In this document: positions 9,654-19,088 of the stretch, one piece after another | Layout of the letters: each line of letters begins with the position of its first letter | How positions within the stretch are numbered: position 1 is the first letter of the stretch | Source: Erwinia piriflorinigrans CFBP 5888 | Lineage (GTDB): Bacteria; Pseudomonadota; Gammaproteobacteria; Enterobacterales; Enterobacteriaceae | Assembly: GCF_001050515.1 (NCBI RefSeq) | Contig: NZ_CAHS01000017.1 | Coordinates: 124,001-188,000 of the forward strand | Length of the DNA: 64,000 nucleotides | Direction: 5' to 3' | Made by a program: the position numbers and the translations under genes | The notes under the pieces: model-generated | Told to the model about the DNA's origin: nothing | What the model saw: the letters and a program-made list of their open reading frames with translations, nothing else | The model's database searches: none

Positions 9654-10169
9654 ATGGGTTTTAGCATGAACTTATCCACTGACAATGCGCTGATCGCTTA
9701 TTTAAAGAGAGTTGCATCACCTCATGCACTCTATTTTGTGAGCGTAATACTGCCGCTCGCCGCGCTGACTTATGCGTTTAAGTTCCCCGCGCCTTCACTT
9801 CTGCCCCTTCCCGAGGCGCAACAGCTGTCTGCTGAACCCGAACCGGAGAACACTCCGGATGGGTATACCAGGCTTTCGGCCATCTCATTATTTACCGCTC
9901 CGCGCAAGGATTTGGCCGTTCAGCAACAGGACGACAGTGATGAGCACCTGTTACAGGCACCGGAGAGCACCCTGCCGTTCAAAGTGACCGGCCTGCTAAG
10001 CAGTAACCTTGACTCGCTCTCTATCGCCATCATTCAGCAGAACCAGCAGCAGATCACTCTGAGCATTGGAGACGCGCTGCCTGGCACAACCGCCACCATC
10101 GTGCGTATCTTCCCGCAGCGCGTAATTATTAGTCATCAGGGAAGGTATGAAGCCTTAACCATAAAGTGA
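9654..10169 (+). CDS. gspC: Type II secretion protein GspC (short form, no PDZ domain)
   Basis: GspC links the inner-membrane platform to the outer-membrane secretin. The product is 171 residues, against about 270-300 for the best-known GspC/OutC proteins. It has a short cytoplasmic N-terminus, one membrane helix (ALYFVSVILPLAALTYAF, about 24-42), a Pro/Glu-rich linker, and an HR domain (about 105-171) starting LPFKVTGLLSS and ending YEALTIK. It stops there, so the C-terminal PDZ or coiled-coil domain is missing. The next gene begins 27 bases on and no frameshift remnant is visible. An alternative start at 9666 removes four residues and may be the real one. Confidence 0.85.
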   Translation: MGFSMNLSTDNALIAYLKRVASPHALYFVSVILPLAALTYAFKFPAPSLLPLPEAQQLSAEPEPENTPDGYTRLSAISLFTAPRKDLAVQQQDDSDEHLLQAPESTLPFKVTGLLSSNLDSLSIAIIQQNQQQITLSIGDALPGTTATIVRIFPQRVIISHQGRYEALTIK

Positions 10170-10196
10170 TTACACCGTATTAAATCCAGGACGCCT

Positions 10197-12134
10197 ATGA
10201 AACAGATGAACTCCCAACACCCAGCCAGCGCCAGGCGTTTGCCGCTTCTGCTGCTGATTTGCGCGCTATTTTCTTCCTCCGTGCAGGCGGAAGGCTATCA
10301 GGCGAGCTTTAAAAATACTGAAATCGAAGAATTTATTAACACCGTCAGTAAATCACTCAATAAAACCATCATTATCGATCCGACGGTTAAAGGAAAAATC
10401 AGCGTCCGCAGCTACGAAACACTCGATGCACAACAGTATTACCAGTTTTTTCTCAGCGTACTTGAGGTTTACGGCTACACCGCTATCAGCATGGATAACG
10501 GCGTACTCAAAATTATCCCCTCAAAAAGTGCGAAAGGGGCCGCCGTGCCCTTTGTCACCGGCAGAGCCAGCGTTGGCGGCGATGAGATCATTACCCGGGT
10601 TGTGCCACTCCAGTTTGTCGCGGCTAAAGACCTGGCACCTTTATTGCGCCAGCTTAACGATGCCGCAGCAGGCAGCGTCGTTCATTACGACCCCAGTAAC
10701 GTATTATTAATGACGGGCAGAGCTGCGGTAATCAGCCAGCTTATGGCGATTGTCGAAAATATCGATCTGCCCGAGGATATTACGGTTAACACCGTTAAAT
10801 TGCAGTGGGCATCGGCTCCTCAGGTCGCAGAAATTCTCAATGCCATCAATGGCGATCACAAAACGGCAGGCGGTAATAAATCGTTCGCCAAAGCCGTCCC
10901 GGATACGCGTACTAATTCCGTACTGATTACCGGCGACGAGCTGGCACGCCAGCAGCTGATCGACGCGGCCAGAAATCTGGATGAAGAGAAAGACCACAGC
11001 AGCAACTCCAGGGTGTTTTATCTTAAACACGCCAAAGCGGAAAACTTGTTAGAGGTTCTGAGCGGCGTAAGCGGCTCCATGCAGGATAAAGCGGAGTCTA
11101 AAACCGCCAGCCCTGTCGCGATGTCAAAAGACATTGTGGTAAAGGCCGACACCTATACCAACTCCCTGATTATTAATGCTCCGCCAGACGTGATGGGCGA
11201 TCTTGAAGAGATCATTAACCGACTCGATATCAGCCGTGCTCAGGTTCAGGTAGAGGCGATCATCGTTGAGGTTCAGGATGCTGATGGGCTGGCGCTGGGC
11301 GTTCAGTGGTTTAACAAACACGCAGGGGGAACCCAGTTCCCGGCGGCCGATGCGCCAGCCAGTGACCTGATTAGCCACACCGTTGCCGAAACGCTGGGTA
11401 AAGCCAATGGTCTGGCGGCAGGGTTCTATCACGGTAACTGGGCGGGATTATTTAACGCGCTGCAAACCAACAGCCTGAATAATATTCTGGCAACGCCGAG
11501 TATTGTGACGCTGGACAATATGGAAGCCGAGTTTACCGTCGGCCAGGACGTACCGATCCTCACCGGTTCACAAACCACCAGCGGCGATGGCGTATTCAAC
11601 TCGGTCGATCGTAAAAGCGTGGGGATAAAACTGAAGGTGAAACCACAAATCAACAAAGGCGACTCGGTGCTGATGGAGATTGAGCAGGAGGTTTCCAGCG
11701 TAGCAGAACAGGGTTCAGCCGATCCGCTGGGGGCAACCTTCAATACCCGCCTGGTGAAAAATGCGGTGCTGGTTGAAAGCGGTAAAACCGTCGTGGTCGG
11801 GGGGCTCCTCGATACCACCCACAGCAACGTGGAGAGCAGTGTTCCGCTGCTGGGCAAAATCCCCTTTATCGGTGGGCTGTTCCGTTACACCTCTGATAAA
11901 AAAAGTAAACGTAACCTGATGCTGTTTATCCGTCCGACCATTATTCGTCAGCAGGACAGCTTTGATCTGACCAGCGACAGCAAGCTGGAAAACTTTCGCG
12001 GGACGCTCGATGGTACTGAAGGCAATAAACGTATCGCGAAAGCCATCGATCAAAATCTGTCTATCAAGCAGAGCAATCAGGCGCTGGAAGAAACACAGAA
12101 ACAGATCGCTGACTTTTATCGGAAACAGCCGTAA
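10197..12134 (+). CDS. gspD: Type II secretion secretin GspD
   Basis: GspD forms the multimeric outer-membrane channel. The 645-residue product has a Sec signal peptide ending near ...SSVQA (about residues 1-31). The N0 domain follows (YQASFKNTEIEEFINTVSKSL), then repeated N-domains with VVPLQFVAAKDLAPLLRQL and VFYLKHAKAENLLEVL. The secretin domain includes ATPSIVTLDN, VGQDVPILTG and the signature VPLLGKIPFIGGLFR with LMLFIRPTII. The C-terminal tail after about residue 590 is the S-domain that binds a pilotin, consistent with the pilotin gene nearby. It overlaps gspE by one base (TAATG). Confidence 0.96.
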   Translation: MKQMNSQHPASARRLPLLLLICALFSSSVQAEGYQASFKNTEIEEFINTVSKSLNKTIIIDPTVKGKISVRSYETLDAQQYYQFFLSVLEVYGYTAISMDNGVLKIIPSKSAKGAAVPFVTGRASVGGDEIITRVVPLQFVAAKDLAPLLRQLNDAAAGSVVHYDPSNVLLMTGRAAVISQLMAIVENIDLPEDITVNTVKLQWASAPQVAEILNAINGDHKTAGGNKSFAKAVPDTRTNSVLITGDELARQQLIDAARNLDEEKDHSSNSRVFYLKHAKAENLLEVLSGVSGSMQDKAESKTASPVAMSKDIVVKADTYTNSLIINAPPDVMGDLEEIINRLDISRAQVQVEAIIVEVQDADGLALGVQWFNKHAGGTQFPAADAPASDLISHTVAETLGKANGLAAGFYHGNWAGLFNALQTNSLNNILATPSIVTLDNMEAEFTVGQDVPILTGSQTTSGDGVFNSVDRKSVGIKLKVKPQINKGDSVLMEIEQEVSSVAEQGSADPLGATFNTRLVKNAVLVESGKTVVVGGLLDTTHSNVESSVPLLGKIPFIGGLFRYTSDKKSKRNLMLFIRPTIIRQQDSFDLTSDSKLENFRGTLDGTEGNKRIAKAIDQNLSIKQSNQALEETQKQIADFYRKQP

Positions 12135-13600
12135 TGAGCCAGCCACTCTTTCCCTTCAGCTGGGTACAGCAGCATAGCGTCCTGCTGCTACCCAACGGCG
12201 AATCGGCGTCCCTGTGTTTCCATGCGGGTAGCCGGATGACGGCCATTATGGAAGCGCGCCGCCATGCACCAGATGCCAGCCTGGAGCTGCTTTCCGAAGA
12301 GGTTTTTCGCCAGAAGATGAGCGATGCCTATCAACAGAATGCGTCTTCTACACAGATGTTTGAGACGCTGGGCAGTGAGTTTGATCTCGATGAACTGGTC
12401 GATGGGTTGCCCGAGGATAACGATCTGCTCGACAGCGATGATGGCGCTCCGGTTATTCGCCTGATTAACGCCATCCTGAGTGAGGCGATCAAAGAAGGGG
12501 CTTCCGATATTCATATTGAGCCATTCGAAAAGAAGCTGAGCGTACGTTTTCGCATTGACGGCATGTTGCGCACCATTCTGTCGCCACCGGCGCAGCTCAG
12601 TCGCTATCTGTTATCGCGTATTAAAGTGATGGCAAAGCTCGATATTGCTGAAAAACGCATCCCGCAGGATGGCCGTATCTCCCTGCGTCTGGGCGGCAGG
12701 AATATCGATGTGCGCGTCTCCACCCTGCCTTCACGTCATGGTGAGCGCATCGTGCTGCGTGTGCTGGATAAAAACGGGCTGACGCTGAACCTGGCCGATA
12801 TCGGCATGTCGCCTTCAGCGCAGCAGGCGATGAATCGCCTGCTGAAAACCCCGCATGGCATTCTGCTGGTGACCGGGCCCACCGGCTCGGGGAAAAGTAC
12901 CACCCTGTATGCCGGGCTAAAGCTTATCCACAGCGACGATAAAAATATCATGACCATTGAAGATCCGGTGGAGTACGAGCTGGAAGGGATTGGACAAACA
13001 CAGGTCAACAGTAAAGTGGATATGACCTTTGCCCGTGGTCTACGCGCCATTCTGCGCCAGGACCCGGATATTGTGATGATAGGGGAGATCCGCGACGGTG
13101 AAACGGCGCAGATCGCCGTGCAGGCTTCTCTCACCGGGCATCTGGTGCTGTCCACGCTGCACACCAACAGCGCTTTTGGTGCCATTGAGCGCCTGCGTGA
13201 TATGGGGGTTGAACCCTTCCTGCTCGCCAACTCGCTGATTGGCGTACTGGCCCAGCGCCTGGTACGCCGGCTTTGTCCCGCCTGCCGTCAGCCGGGCAAG
13301 GCTACCACGGCTGAACGGGCGCATTTTCCGCACGCCTCGCCATCGGATGTCACGCTGTGGCGCGCGGTAGGCTGCGAACAGTGTAATCAAAACGGCTATC
13401 GGGGGCGCATCGGCATCTATGAGCTGTTGACCATTGATGATGCGCTGCGCCAGGCGATCGGCCAAAACAGAAGTGAGCAACAGCTTAGCGAGTTGGTCAA
13501 CGACGACTATTGCTCTTTGCAGCAGGACGGGCTGCAAAAAGTGCTCACCGGTATGACCACACTCGAAGAGATCCTTCGCGTCACGCGTGAGGCACATTGA
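12134..13600 (+). CDS. gspE: Type II secretion ATPase GspE
   Basis: GspE is the cytoplasmic ATPase that drives pseudopilus assembly and is recruited to the membrane by GspL. The product has 488 residues. An N-terminal GspL-binding domain precedes the ASDIHIEPF motif. Walker A (GPTGSGKS) is at residues 248-255, followed by the Asp box and the Walker B region RQDPDIVMIGEIRDGETAQIA, then TGHLVLSTLHTN. The family zinc site consists of CPAC at about 381-384 and CEQC at about 414-417. It is paralogous to hofB; the gsp context fixes its role here. Confidence 0.96.
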   Translation: MSQPLFPFSWVQQHSVLLLPNGESASLCFHAGSRMTAIMEARRHAPDASLELLSEEVFRQKMSDAYQQNASSTQMFETLGSEFDLDELVDGLPEDNDLLDSDDGAPVIRLINAILSEAIKEGASDIHIEPFEKKLSVRFRIDGMLRTILSPPAQLSRYLLSRIKVMAKLDIAEKRIPQDGRISLRLGGRNIDVRVSTLPSRHGERIVLRVLDKNGLTLNLADIGMSPSAQQAMNRLLKTPHGILLVTGPTGSGKSTTLYAGLKLIHSDDKNIMTIEDPVEYELEGIGQTQVNSKVDMTFARGLRAILRQDPDIVMIGEIRDGETAQIAVQASLTGHLVLSTLHTNSAFGAIERLRDMGVEPFLLANSLIGVLAQRLVRRLCPACRQPGKATTAERAHFPHASPSDVTLWRAVGCEQCNQNGYRGRIGIYELLTIDDALRQAIGQNRSEQQLSELVNDDYCSLQQDGLQKVLTGMTTLEEILRVTREAH

Positions 13601-13601
13601 G

Positions 13602-14807
13602 ATGCGTTTCCGCTATCAGGCGCTCAATCAGCGTGGCGTCAAGGTTCAGGGAGAAACGGAAGCTGATACGCCACAGCAGGCACGCCAGCTGCTGCGCGAA
13701 CAGCAGCTACAGCCGCTGCGCTTACAGCCGCTAAAAACCCGCTCCCTGCGCGGCGGCTCCTCATCACGCCGTTCGCTCTCTGCCAGCGAGCGAGTATTAA
13801 TGACTCGCCAGCTGGCGACGCTGGTTGGCGCCGCATTACCGCTGGAACAGGCGCTGCTGGCGCTGGAGAAACAAACCACCAGGCCTGCGGGCCGCACCAT
13901 GCTGCACGCTATCCGCCAGAAGGTGCTTGAAGGTGCCTCGCTGGCCGATGCCGTTGGCCTCTATCCCGCGACCTTTCCTCCGCTGTATCAGGCGATGATC
14001 GCCGCTGGCGAAGCATCGGGAAAGCTGGATAGCGTGCTGGAGCAACTGGCTGATTACAGTGAAAAAACGCAGCAGATCAAAAGCAAGCTCTCCCAGGCAA
14101 TGATCTACCCCCTGCTGCTGACGCTGGTTGCCATCAGCGTCATTACCATTTTGTTAACGGCGGTCGTGCCGAGCGTGGTCGAGCAGTTTGTGCATATGAA
14201 GCAGGCGCTGCCGCTTTCTACCCGGCTGCTGATGGCCATTAGCGAAATGACGCGTGCTATCGGCCTGCCGGTGCTGCTGGTTATGCTGCTGGCGGGTTTC
14301 TGCGCGCGTATCCTGCTGCGCCGCCCCACGCAGCGTATGCGCTGGCACCGCGCCAAACTGCGTCTGCCGCTCATCGGTCGTATTGTCCTCAATCTCAACC
14401 TGGCACGCTATGCACGCACGCTCAGTATTCTCACTAACAGCGCCGTCCCGCTGCTGGAAGGCATGCATATTAGCGCCACGGTATTAACCAATCTGTTTAT
14501 ACGCCAACAGCTTCAGCTCGCTGCGGAACGAGTACGTGAGGGGACTACCCTGACGTTGGCGCTGGAACAGACCCAGCTACTGTCACCGATGATGGGCCAT
14601 ATGATCGCCAGCGGTGAAAGCAGCGGTGAACTGGACAGCATGCTGAACAAAGCGGCAGATATTCAGGATAGCGCCTTTATCAGCCAGATGACGATGGCCG
14701 TCAGTCTGTTTGAACCCCTGCTGGTGGTGGTGATGGCAGGCGTGGTGCTGTTTATCGTACTGGCCATTTTACAACCCATTTTACAACTCAACAGCCTGAT
14801 AGGATAA
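13602..14807 (+). CDS. gspF: Type II secretion platform protein GspF
   Basis: GspF is the polytopic inner-membrane core that GspE is thought to rotate. I chose the ATG at 13602 because it gives the family N-terminus MRFRYQALNQRGVKVQGETE and 401 residues; a GAGG ribosome-binding site lies about ten bases before it. An upstream GTG inside gspE adds only five residues. The duplicated GspF domain is seen at LMTRQLATLVGAALPLEQAL and ARYARTLSILTNSAVPLLEG. Membrane helices lie near 170-190, 215-235 and at the C-terminus (LLVVVMAGVVLFIVLAILQPI). Confidence 0.95.
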   Translation: MRFRYQALNQRGVKVQGETEADTPQQARQLLREQQLQPLRLQPLKTRSLRGGSSSRRSLSASERVLMTRQLATLVGAALPLEQALLALEKQTTRPAGRTMLHAIRQKVLEGASLADAVGLYPATFPPLYQAMIAAGEASGKLDSVLEQLADYSEKTQQIKSKLSQAMIYPLLLTLVAISVITILLTAVVPSVVEQFVHMKQALPLSTRLLMAISEMTRAIGLPVLLVMLLAGFCARILLRRPTQRMRWHRAKLRLPLIGRIVLNLNLARYARTLSILTNSAVPLLEGMHISATVLTNLFIRQQLQLAAERVREGTTLTLALEQTQLLSPMMGHMIASGESSGELDSMLNKAADIQDSAFISQMTMAVSLFEPLLVVVMAGVVLFIVLAILQPILQLNSLIG

Positions 14808-14813
14808 ATCACA

Positions 14814-15263
14814 ATGGAACAATCATCTGCACGCCGCCGCCAGCAGGGTGGCTTCACCCTGCTGGAAATTATGGTGGTCATCGTCATCCTCGGTATTCTT
14901 GCCAGCCTGGTGATCCCCAGCCTGATGGGCAATAAAGACCGCGCCGATCGCCAGAAAGCCGTTAGCGACATTATTACCCTGGAAAACTCGCTAGACATGT
15001 ATCGGCTGGGTAACAGCCGCTACCCCACCACGGCACAGGGGCTGAAAGCGCTGGTGAGCAAGCCGACGGCAGAACCGGTGCCGCGTAATTATCGCAGTGA
15101 TGGTTACGTTCGCCGTTTACCGCAGGACCCGTGGGGCAACGATTACCAGCTTGTCAGCCCAGGTCAGCATAGCGCACTGGATATTTTCTCTGCCGGCCCT
15201 GATGGCATACCGCAGACCGCAGACGACGTTTGCAACTGGCAGCCAGAGACAGAAGAGTTGTAA
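14814..15263 (+). CDS. gspG: Major pseudopilin GspG
   Basis: GspG is the main subunit of the periplasmic pseudopilus piston. The 149-residue precursor has a basic leader ending QQGG followed by FTLLEIMVVIVILGILASLV, with the cleavage site after the second Gly and Glu at +5. The family signature YPTTAQGLKALV lies near residues 64-75. DPWGNDYQLVSPGQH and SAGPDGIPQTADDVCNW near the C-terminus form the calcium-binding loop typical of GspG. It overlaps gspH by one base (TAATG). Confidence 0.97.
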   Translation: MEQSSARRRQQGGFTLLEIMVVIVILGILASLVIPSLMGNKDRADRQKAVSDIITLENSLDMYRLGNSRYPTTAQGLKALVSKPTAEPVPRNYRSDGYVRRLPQDPWGNDYQLVSPGQHSALDIFSAGPDGIPQTADDVCNWQPETEEL

Positions 15264-15748
15264 TGCGACGCCACGCCGGATTTACCCTACTGGAAGTGAT
15301 GCTGGTTCTGCTGCTGCTCAGCGGCATTGCGCTGCTCGCCGTGGCGACACTGCCAGCAGCCAGTACCCGCCCAGAGGCAGAAAAACTGCTGGTGATGATG
15401 CGCTGGGCCGCTGGTCAGGCACAGCTTGACGGGGCGGTGATCCGTTTGCAGTTACATCCTCACCGGGGCGTTCTGGCACGTCTGGTGCCTGGCGAAAGCA
15501 AAGGTGACACCCTTTTTAAGGGCTATCACTGGCAGCCGATCGAAAACCGGCTGGCGCGATATCAGCTGCCGGATAACACCTCTTTCACTCTACGCCAACA
15601 GGGAAGAGTGGCGACGCTACCCGCCACGCTGTTGTTTCTTCCCGATGGCGACCAGCCGCCATTTACCCTGCAACTTAGCGGGCCAGACCTCGCCGCCAGT
15701 GAAATTGTTTCGGCAGAGGGTGAGATAACGCTGCGGGAGTTACCATGA
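15263..15748 (+). CDS. gspH: Minor pseudopilin GspH
   Basis: GspH is a minor pseudopilin that joins the pseudopilus tip complex to GspG. The start at 15263 gives 161 residues with the prepilin leader MRRHAG followed by FTLLEVMLVLLLLSGIALLA. The rest matches the usual GspH plan of a helix followed by a beta-rich head (about 70-160, including LLFLPDGDQPPFTLQLSG). A longer frame upstream lies inside gspG and is rejected. It overlaps gspI by four bases. Confidence 0.92.
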   Translation: MRRHAGFTLLEVMLVLLLLSGIALLAVATLPAASTRPEAEKLLVMMRWAAGQAQLDGAVIRLQLHPHRGVLARLVPGESKGDTLFKGYHWQPIENRLARYQLPDNTSFTLRQQGRVATLPATLLFLPDGDQPPFTLQLSGPDLAASEIVSAEGEITLRELP

Positions 15749-16107
15749 AACAACGGGGAATGACGCTACTGGAAGTGATGGTCGCGTTGGCGATACTGGC
15801 GATTGCCGGGCTGGCATTAATGAAAACGACCGGGGAGCAGGTACGCAACCTGACCCTTCTTGAACAGAAACAGTTTGCTTACTGGGTGGCCGACAATCAG
15901 CTGGCTGAACGATACCTGGAACGTACCTGGCCAGCGCAGCAGTGGCTGTACGGCAGTAGCGTCATGGCAGAACAGCGCTGGTTCTGGCGCTGGCGAGGCG
16001 TCAGCACCAGCGATGCCAAAATCCGCGCGCTGGAGATTGAGGTACGTTTGGACAAAAACAGTCAACATGCTATCGCCACCTTACACAGCTGGCAGGTAAA
16101 AGAATAA
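15745..16107 (+). CDS. gspI: Minor pseudopilin GspI
   Basis: GspI nucleates the pseudopilus tip with GspJ and GspK. The 120-residue precursor begins MKQRG followed by MTLLEVMVALAILAIAGLAL, so +1 is Met and +5 Glu, as is usual for GspI. The segment YWVADNQLAE near residues 46-55 is the most conserved part of the family. It overlaps gspH by four bases and gspJ by one. Confidence 0.94.
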   Translation: MKQRGMTLLEVMVALAILAIAGLALMKTTGEQVRNLTLLEQKQFAYWVADNQLAERYLERTWPAQQWLYGSSVMAEQRWFWRWRGVSTSDAKIRALEIEVRLDKNSQHAIATLHSWQVKE

Positions 16108-16667
16108 TGCAGAAACAACGTGGATTCACGCTGATCGAAATGATGCTGGCGCTGGCTATCTTTTCGCTGCTAGGCCTGATGGGGTATCAGATACTGCAAG
16201 GGGTGATGCGCAACGATGAGCTGACGCGTCAACATGTCACACGGCTGGAGGAAATGCAGCGCCTGTTCTCACTGCTCGACCGCGATATCTCACACGCCAT
16301 GATCCCGGCACAGGATGAAACGATTTCAAGCACGCAGCCAGCCTTTGTCAGCAATAAGCCTGAAGCCCTGCTTCAGTTAACTCGCCGTAACGCGACGCTG
16401 CCCGGCGCCACACAGCCCCGCTCTACCCTGCAGGCCATCCGCTGGCGTCTGGCAGACCAACAGCTGATACGCGAAACCGTGGAAGACAGCGTGATCACGG
16501 CACGCTTTAACGGGATTGAACAGATCACCCTGCGTTACTGGTCGGCGGGAAGATGGCTTCCTCAATGGAACGCCGCCTTTTCACTCCCGCAAGCGATTGA
16601 GGTCACCCTGAAGATTGCCGACTACGGCAAGCTGACTCGGGTCATTATATTGAGTGGGGTAGAGTGA
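16107..16667 (+). CDS. gspJ: Minor pseudopilin GspJ
   Basis: GspJ is a tip pseudopilin that complexes with GspI and GspK. The 186-residue precursor begins MQKQRG followed by FTLIEMMLALAIFSLLGLMG. The family segment LFSLLDRDISHAMIP lies near residues 49-63, and the C-terminal head includes the aromatic strand ITLRYWSAGRWLPQW. Its stop codon overlaps the gspK start. Confidence 0.94.
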   Translation: MQKQRGFTLIEMMLALAIFSLLGLMGYQILQGVMRNDELTRQHVTRLEEMQRLFSLLDRDISHAMIPAQDETISSTQPAFVSNKPEALLQLTRRNATLPGATQPRSTLQAIRWRLADQQLIRETVEDSVITARFNGIEQITLRYWSAGRWLPQWNAAFSLPQAIEVTLKIADYGKLTRVIILSGVE

Positions 16668-17560
16668 TGCCGAGATTGCAACGCGGAATGGCTATGCTGG
16701 TGGTGCTACTGATGATCGCTATTATGGCATTGCTGGCCACCACCAGTAACCAGTATGGCATGCAGGCATTGACGCGCGCGGAAAGCAGCCAGGCATTCCA
16801 ACAGAGCAAATGGAACCTGTTGAGCGCTGAACAGTGGTTTCTCAACTCACAGCCGCTGCAAAAACCGCCGTTAACGGTGCGCCAGCGTCAGTTCGGCGAA
16901 CAGCTTATCCAATTTGAACTGCTGGACCGCCAGGCATGCTTTAACCTCAATGCGCTACTGCCGCAAAGAGTGGCAGACCAAGAACTGCGCATTCCACCGT
17001 CGATGGCGCGTCAGATTTTTGTACATATGCTCAGCAATCTGGGCATGGCAAAACCACAGGCTGAAGTCCTGATGCAGCAGGTGATTGCCCTCGTCAAACC
17101 CGACCCGCAGGTGAATAAATGGCGTCTGTTCGATGAGATTAGCCAGATAAAACAGCTGCCGTCGGTCACACCCGATCTTTGGCATCAGCTGCACCCCTTA
17201 CTGTGCGCGATCCCTGAAACTAAGATTGCCGTCAATATTAATGGGTTGACTGACCGTCAGCTGCCTCTGATGCGGGCACTGTTTGCCAACACGCTGTCAA
17301 TGTCACAGGTCCAGTCTCTGCTGGACTCGCGTCCGCCACAGGGGTGGGCGGATCTCAGCGCATTCACCCACTCCCTCAATATGACAACTATCGCTCCGGC
17401 TATCGCCCTGCTGCAAAGCGTACTGGCGATGCGAAGCGAGCGCTATGAACTGCTGATGTGGAGCAATCACCCGACGATATTCGCAGCACTGCGCAGTCGT
17501 ATCCAACATCAGGATGGACAATACCGGATAACCGCACGTCTTTATGGATTAAGTGAGTAA
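16667..17560 (+). CDS. gspK: Minor pseudopilin GspK (tip)
   Basis: GspK caps the pseudopilus tip. The start at 16667 gives 297 residues; a GTG one codon upstream is also possible. The leader is MPRLQRG followed by MAMLVVLLMIAIMALLATT. As in other GspK proteins, +5 is Val rather than Glu, which is normal for this subunit. CFNLNALL (about 92-99) and INVNGL-like elements (VNINGLTDRQLPLMRALF, about 190) mark the saposin-like alpha-domain. It ends five bases before gspL. Confidence 0.92.
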   Translation: MPRLQRGMAMLVVLLMIAIMALLATTSNQYGMQALTRAESSQAFQQSKWNLLSAEQWFLNSQPLQKPPLTVRQRQFGEQLIQFELLDRQACFNLNALLPQRVADQELRIPPSMARQIFVHMLSNLGMAKPQAEVLMQQVIALVKPDPQVNKWRLFDEISQIKQLPSVTPDLWHQLHPLLCAIPETKIAVNINGLTDRQLPLMRALFANTLSMSQVQSLLDSRPPQGWADLSAFTHSLNMTTIAPAIALLQSVLAMRSERYELLMWSNHPTIFAALRSRIQHQDGQYRITARLYGLSE

Positions 17561-17565
17561 TTAAG

Positions 17566-18633
17566 ATGGCAAAAAAAACACGCAAAAACAGTGGGATAGT
17601 CTGTTTTTATTTTAGCGGACGGCCACGCAACAGACTGTGCTGGGAATATCGCAGCGCCGGTGGAGAATATCGCAGCGGCAGCGCGGAAGAGCCGATCCCC
17701 GGCGAGAAGCGAGATCGCGTATGGCTGGCGATCCCCGCCGAGCACTGTCTGTTTTATCGCGTAGCCGGTGGCAAAATGCCGACAGAAGCGCTGAAATGGC
17801 AGCTGGAGGGAACCGCGCTCGGCGATGTCGACACATTACACATTACCGTGCTGGCGCGTACCGCAGAGGAGAATCATCTGGTGGCCATTGAACCCGCCAG
17901 GCTGCGGGCCGCCATCGATGCCGTTAAACGGTGTGGCTTCAGCCCAGACTACGTGCTACCGGATGTATTAATGCTGCCACATGGCCAGGCTTTTCGCCTC
18001 GATGAGCAGTGGCTGGCACGCACCGAACCTTTCAGCGGCGTGAGCGTGGCCGTGGCCGATCTGCCGCTGCTGACGACCCACGACAGAACGCTTAGCGAAC
18101 GCGTTGAGGAACACGAAACGCGCGATCGATTAACGGCAGAAGCTGAAAAAATCAGCCTGCCGTCACTGCTGCACGGTTGTTTTAGCCCTGAGGTAAACTG
18201 GCGTAATAGCTTACGCAGCCTGACCGTTGCGCTGTTTTTCTCCGGATGCTGTCTGTCGGCGATCCCGCTTTATCACGCCTGGCAGCTCAACCTGGCCGCC
18301 GATCGGGTCAGAGAGCAGACGCTGCTTCACTATCAACACTATTTTCCACAGATGCGACCTGCGAAGCCCGCGCAGGCATTACTTGCACATATCCACCAGA
18401 AAGAGACCCATAAGCCTACCGCTGGACTGCTGGTGCTACTGACAGAATGCTCGGCGCTGCTCTCAAATATCAAAGAAATCCCGCTGCAAACGCTGGAGTG
18501 GGATGCTAAACGCCAGCAGCTGAGCTTACACTTCGCCAAAGTGATACCGGCGGATAACGAGCTGGTCACGCCTGAGGGCTATCAACTGACCCGACAGGGC
18601 AATAACAGCATCACTATTGGCAGGAAAATATGA
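17566..18633 (+). CDS. gspL: Type II secretion protein GspL
   Basis: GspL is a single-pass inner-membrane protein whose cytoplasmic actin-like domain binds GspE and whose periplasmic domain binds GspM. The product is 355 residues, a little shorter than many homologues (about 380-400). The cytoplasmic part includes VWLAIPAEHCLFYRVAG and VLPDVLMLPHG. One membrane helix lies near 217-240 (SLTVALFFSGCCLSAIPLYHAW), followed by a ferredoxin-like periplasmic domain. It overlaps gspM by four bases. The N-terminus is more divergent than the rest, but order and topology support the call. Confidence 0.88.
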   Translation: MAKKTRKNSGIVCFYFSGRPRNRLCWEYRSAGGEYRSGSAEEPIPGEKRDRVWLAIPAEHCLFYRVAGGKMPTEALKWQLEGTALGDVDTLHITVLARTAEENHLVAIEPARLRAAIDAVKRCGFSPDYVLPDVLMLPHGQAFRLDEQWLARTEPFSGVSVAVADLPLLTTHDRTLSERVEEHETRDRLTAEAEKISLPSLLHGCFSPEVNWRNSLRSLTVALFFSGCCLSAIPLYHAWQLNLAADRVREQTLLHYQHYFPQMRPAKPAQALLAHIHQKETHKPTAGLLVLLTECSALLSNIKEIPLQTLEWDAKRQQLSLHFAKVIPADNELVTPEGYQLTRQGNNSITIGRKI

Positions 18634-19088
18634 ACAAAAAAATGCGTAATTGCTGGCAAAACAGGCAGCCCCGCGAGCGCTGGCTACTGATATTGTGCCT
18701 GATTAGCGCCATCGTCGCCGGATTCTATTTCGTCAGAGAACAGGCCGTTGCCTGGCAGCTGCTGGCGGAGAACCAACTGCAACAACGCCAGCTCGAATGG
18801 CAGCAAATCCAGCAGCTGGAAGGCCGGATGCAGGCGGTACTGGCCCGCCAACCGGAAAAAAATCCTGACCTTGCACAGCTGAATAGCTTGTTACCGCCGG
18901 GCTTAACCCTGCAACAACCCTCGAACGATAAGTGGGTCGCCGCCAGCGGGCAAGTCTCACTGGCATCGTTACTGAACTCATTGGTGAAACTGGAGCAGCG
19001 TTATGCGTTACAGCCATCGCGTTTGCTGATGGAACAGAAAGGGACTCAACTGCAACTGGTTCATATGGAACTCAATCGTGACCGATAG
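18630..19088 (+). CDS. gspM: Type II secretion protein GspM
   Basis: GspM is a bitopic inner-membrane protein that partners GspL. The 152-residue product has a short basic N-terminus, one membrane helix (WLLILCLISAIVAGFYFV, about 18-35), a Gln-rich coiled-coil segment (about 40-75), and a small ferredoxin-like periplasmic domain. Sequence conservation in GspM is always low; position between gspL and gspO and the topology carry the assignment. It overlaps gspO by 11 bases. Confidence 0.88.
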   Translation: MNKKMRNCWQNRQPRERWLLILCLISAIVAGFYFVREQAVAWQLLAENQLQQRQLEWQQIQQLEGRMQAVLARQPEKNPDLAQLNSLLPPGLTLQQPSNDKWVAASGQVSLASLLNSLVKLEQRYALQPSRLLMEQKGTQLQLVHMELNRDR

